From positions 1-36,029 of the forward strand of contig CAJWZC010000034.1 of assembly GCA_913049915.1 (NCBI GenBank): a DNA stretch of 36,029 nucleotides, in the 5' to 3' direction. Source of the stretch: an uncultured Colwellia sp. (GTDB taxonomy: Bacteria > Pseudomonadota > Gammaproteobacteria > Enterobacterales > Alteromonadaceae). Position 1 is the first letter of the stretch. Every line of letters begins with the position of its first letter. A model generated the notes under the pieces. It made no database searches. It was not told where the DNA came from and was given only the letters and a program-made list of their open reading frames with translations. A program made the translations under genes and the position numbers. Positions 34,929 through 36,029 of this stretch are shown here, one piece after another.

Positions 34929-36029
34929 ATGCAAATTTTTGAAAAAAATCAAGCTGTCGCTACTATATACCAACGCGCTATTAGTCTCTCAATAGGTAAA
35001 GATTTTGCGGAAAAGCAAAGTGGTAAGATTACTATGGTTAATCATCAAGGTAGCGAGCAAAAAAACCGACGCCGAGAGTTATTGTCAGTAGAAGTCCAAG
35101 CAGAACAAGAGAAGATTATTGCTGAACATGGTGAAGAACATTTTCGTAAGCAAACTGAACAAAGCTTTTTTAACCGAGTTCGCACGAAAATTAATAGTGA
35201 CTTTGATAATAAAGAGCACCTTTACCATCATATTTTAGGTATTGACGATGCCTGTCCTGCTATTCTTGATATTTTATCTGCGCGTGCAGCGTCAGTTAAC
35301 CAAATTAAAAACCTCGCGGCTTCATTACCTTGGTTAGCCACTGATTTAATAAACTTAGTTAACAAACCACAATACCGAAAGCGAGCAGACGTGCAAGTAA
35401 CAGATGCTAAATTAGCATTAAGTTATATTGGATTAGATAACTTAAAGTTAGTTATGCCTACCTTTACCCTTAAACATTGGTTACCAAAAAGCACCGCGCC
35501 TTATGGTCTAATGAAAAGAAAATTATGGAATGATAGTTTATCAATTGCACTAGCTTCTCGCGTATTAGCCAAAGCGCAAGGGCTTGATGAATTCACCGCA
35601 TTTACTACGGCTATGTTGTCAAATATAGGTAGACTTGCCGTTACTCGCTGCTATTTAACAACATTCAGTGATATATATAAAAAAGAAGTACGCGAAGCTT
35701 TTGAAAGTAAAGATAAACGTTTGCATAATATTTTAACAAAAATTGAAGTGAGTGAAGAACTACTGCTAGAGCAACTTGTTATGAGAGGCGCGCAACTTTC
35801 TGCTGATTTAATTGAAAAAATGCAGTTTAAGCGATTAGCTATAACAGAGCCTATTTTTGATTTAGCCTACGCTGAAAGTATTGAAAAAATGCACCCCGTA
35901 GCACAAATCATCGCCAAAACTAAAGCTTACGTTGCATTTCGCGTATTGATAAAAGAAGGCCTCATTGATAGTGAAGAAAGTAAAATTTTATTCAATGCGG
36001 TTAATTTAACACCTGCGGAAATAACGCTA
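34929..36029 (+). CDS. HDOD-domain protein, 3-prime end beyond the window
   Basis: An open frame of 367 codons from ATG 34929 runs off the window edge. The protein begins MQIFEKNQAVATIYQRAISL. The segment from about residue 113 (ILDILSARAASVNQIKNLA, LPWLATDLINLVNKPQYR, LALSYIGLDNLKLVMP, TTAMLSNIGRLAVT) follows the HDOD helical pattern, a non-catalytic relative of HD phosphohydrolases found in signalling proteins. No receiver, GGDEF or EAL domain is visible in the part seen. It is 163 bases after pabA with no clear strong ribosome site. Role unknown. Confidence 0.85.
   Translation, partial: MQIFEKNQAVATIYQRAISLSIGKDFAEKQSGKITMVNHQGSEQKNRRRELLSVEVQAEQEKIIAEHGEEHFRKQTEQSFFNRVRTKINSDFDNKEHLYHHILGIDDACPAILDILSARAASVNQIKNLAASLPWLATDLINLVNKPQYRKRADVQVTDAKLALSYIGLDNLKLVMPTFTLKHWLPKSTAPYGLMKRKLWNDSLSIALASRVLAKAQGLDEFTAFTTAMLSNIGRLAVTRCYLTTFSDIYKKEVREAFESKDKRLHNILTKIEVSEELLLEQLVMRGAQLSADLIEKMQFKRLAITEPIFDLAYAESIEKMHPVAQIIAKTKAYVAFRVLIKEGLIDSEESKILFNAVNLTPAEITL

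Overview
The window is AT-rich chromosomal DNA from a marine gammaproteobacterium. Gene content (imelysin/DUF1111 lipoprotein operon, S46 peptidase, DUF3019, spondin-domain secreted proteins, DUF6279, a GlyGly-CTERM protein) and codon use suggest Alteromonadales, most likely Colwellia or a close relative. That placement is inference from families; no rRNA is present. I saw no phage, transposase, CRISPR array, tRNA or rRNA.

Layout. (1) 1-6110, minus strand: an iron-linked surface operon in the order imelysin lipoprotein, di-heme DUF1111 lipoprotein, second DUF1111 lipoprotein, second imelysin, and the first codons of another gene, with a Fur-like box at its head. (2) 6115-8690: a secreted S46 dipeptidyl-peptidase of the DPP7 type with an unusual palindromic leader and a clear terminator. 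(3) 8711-9058: a cupin pseudogene with two in-frame stops. (4) 9184-14934: a TonB-dependent receptor, a MipA/OmpV outer-membrane protein, a DUF3019 protein and an OmpR/PhoB-type two-component pair, headed by a 7-bp direct repeat at 11-bp spacing. (5) 14935-16706: a nucleotidyltransferase pseudogene that has lost its middle, next to an intact NahK-like sugar kinase. (6) 16850-20873: two spondin-domain secreted proteins and a second two-component pair, headed by a six-slot, 11-bp-phased GTGAT array. (7) 20831-23634, minus: feoAB with a Fur-like box. (8) 24162-25088: a periplasmic cyclophilin with a GlyGly-CTERM tail. (9) 25160-26943, minus: glnK-amtB with a candidate sigma-54 promoter. (10) 26944-28135: a long non-coding stretch with a chain of hairpins and a possible decayed ORF. 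(11) 28136-33613: an RND efflux adaptor and permease and a DUF6279 lipoprotein. (12) 34160-36029: pabA and the start of an HDOD-domain protein cut by the window edge.

Themes. Iron handling appears twice (the imelysin/DUF1111 operon and feoAB), each with a Fur-like site. Two loci share one plan: secreted or outer-membrane proteins first, then a cognate response regulator and histidine kinase, with 11-bp-phased repeats upstream that fit tandem binding by an OmpR/PhoB-family regulator. I consider these two self-contained surface-response loci, particularly the spondin locus with its GTGAT array, the best candidates for an undescribed system. Two pseudogenes show ongoing gene decay, one of them leaving a sugar kinase without its usual neighbour. 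All family names are from motif recognition without database searches.
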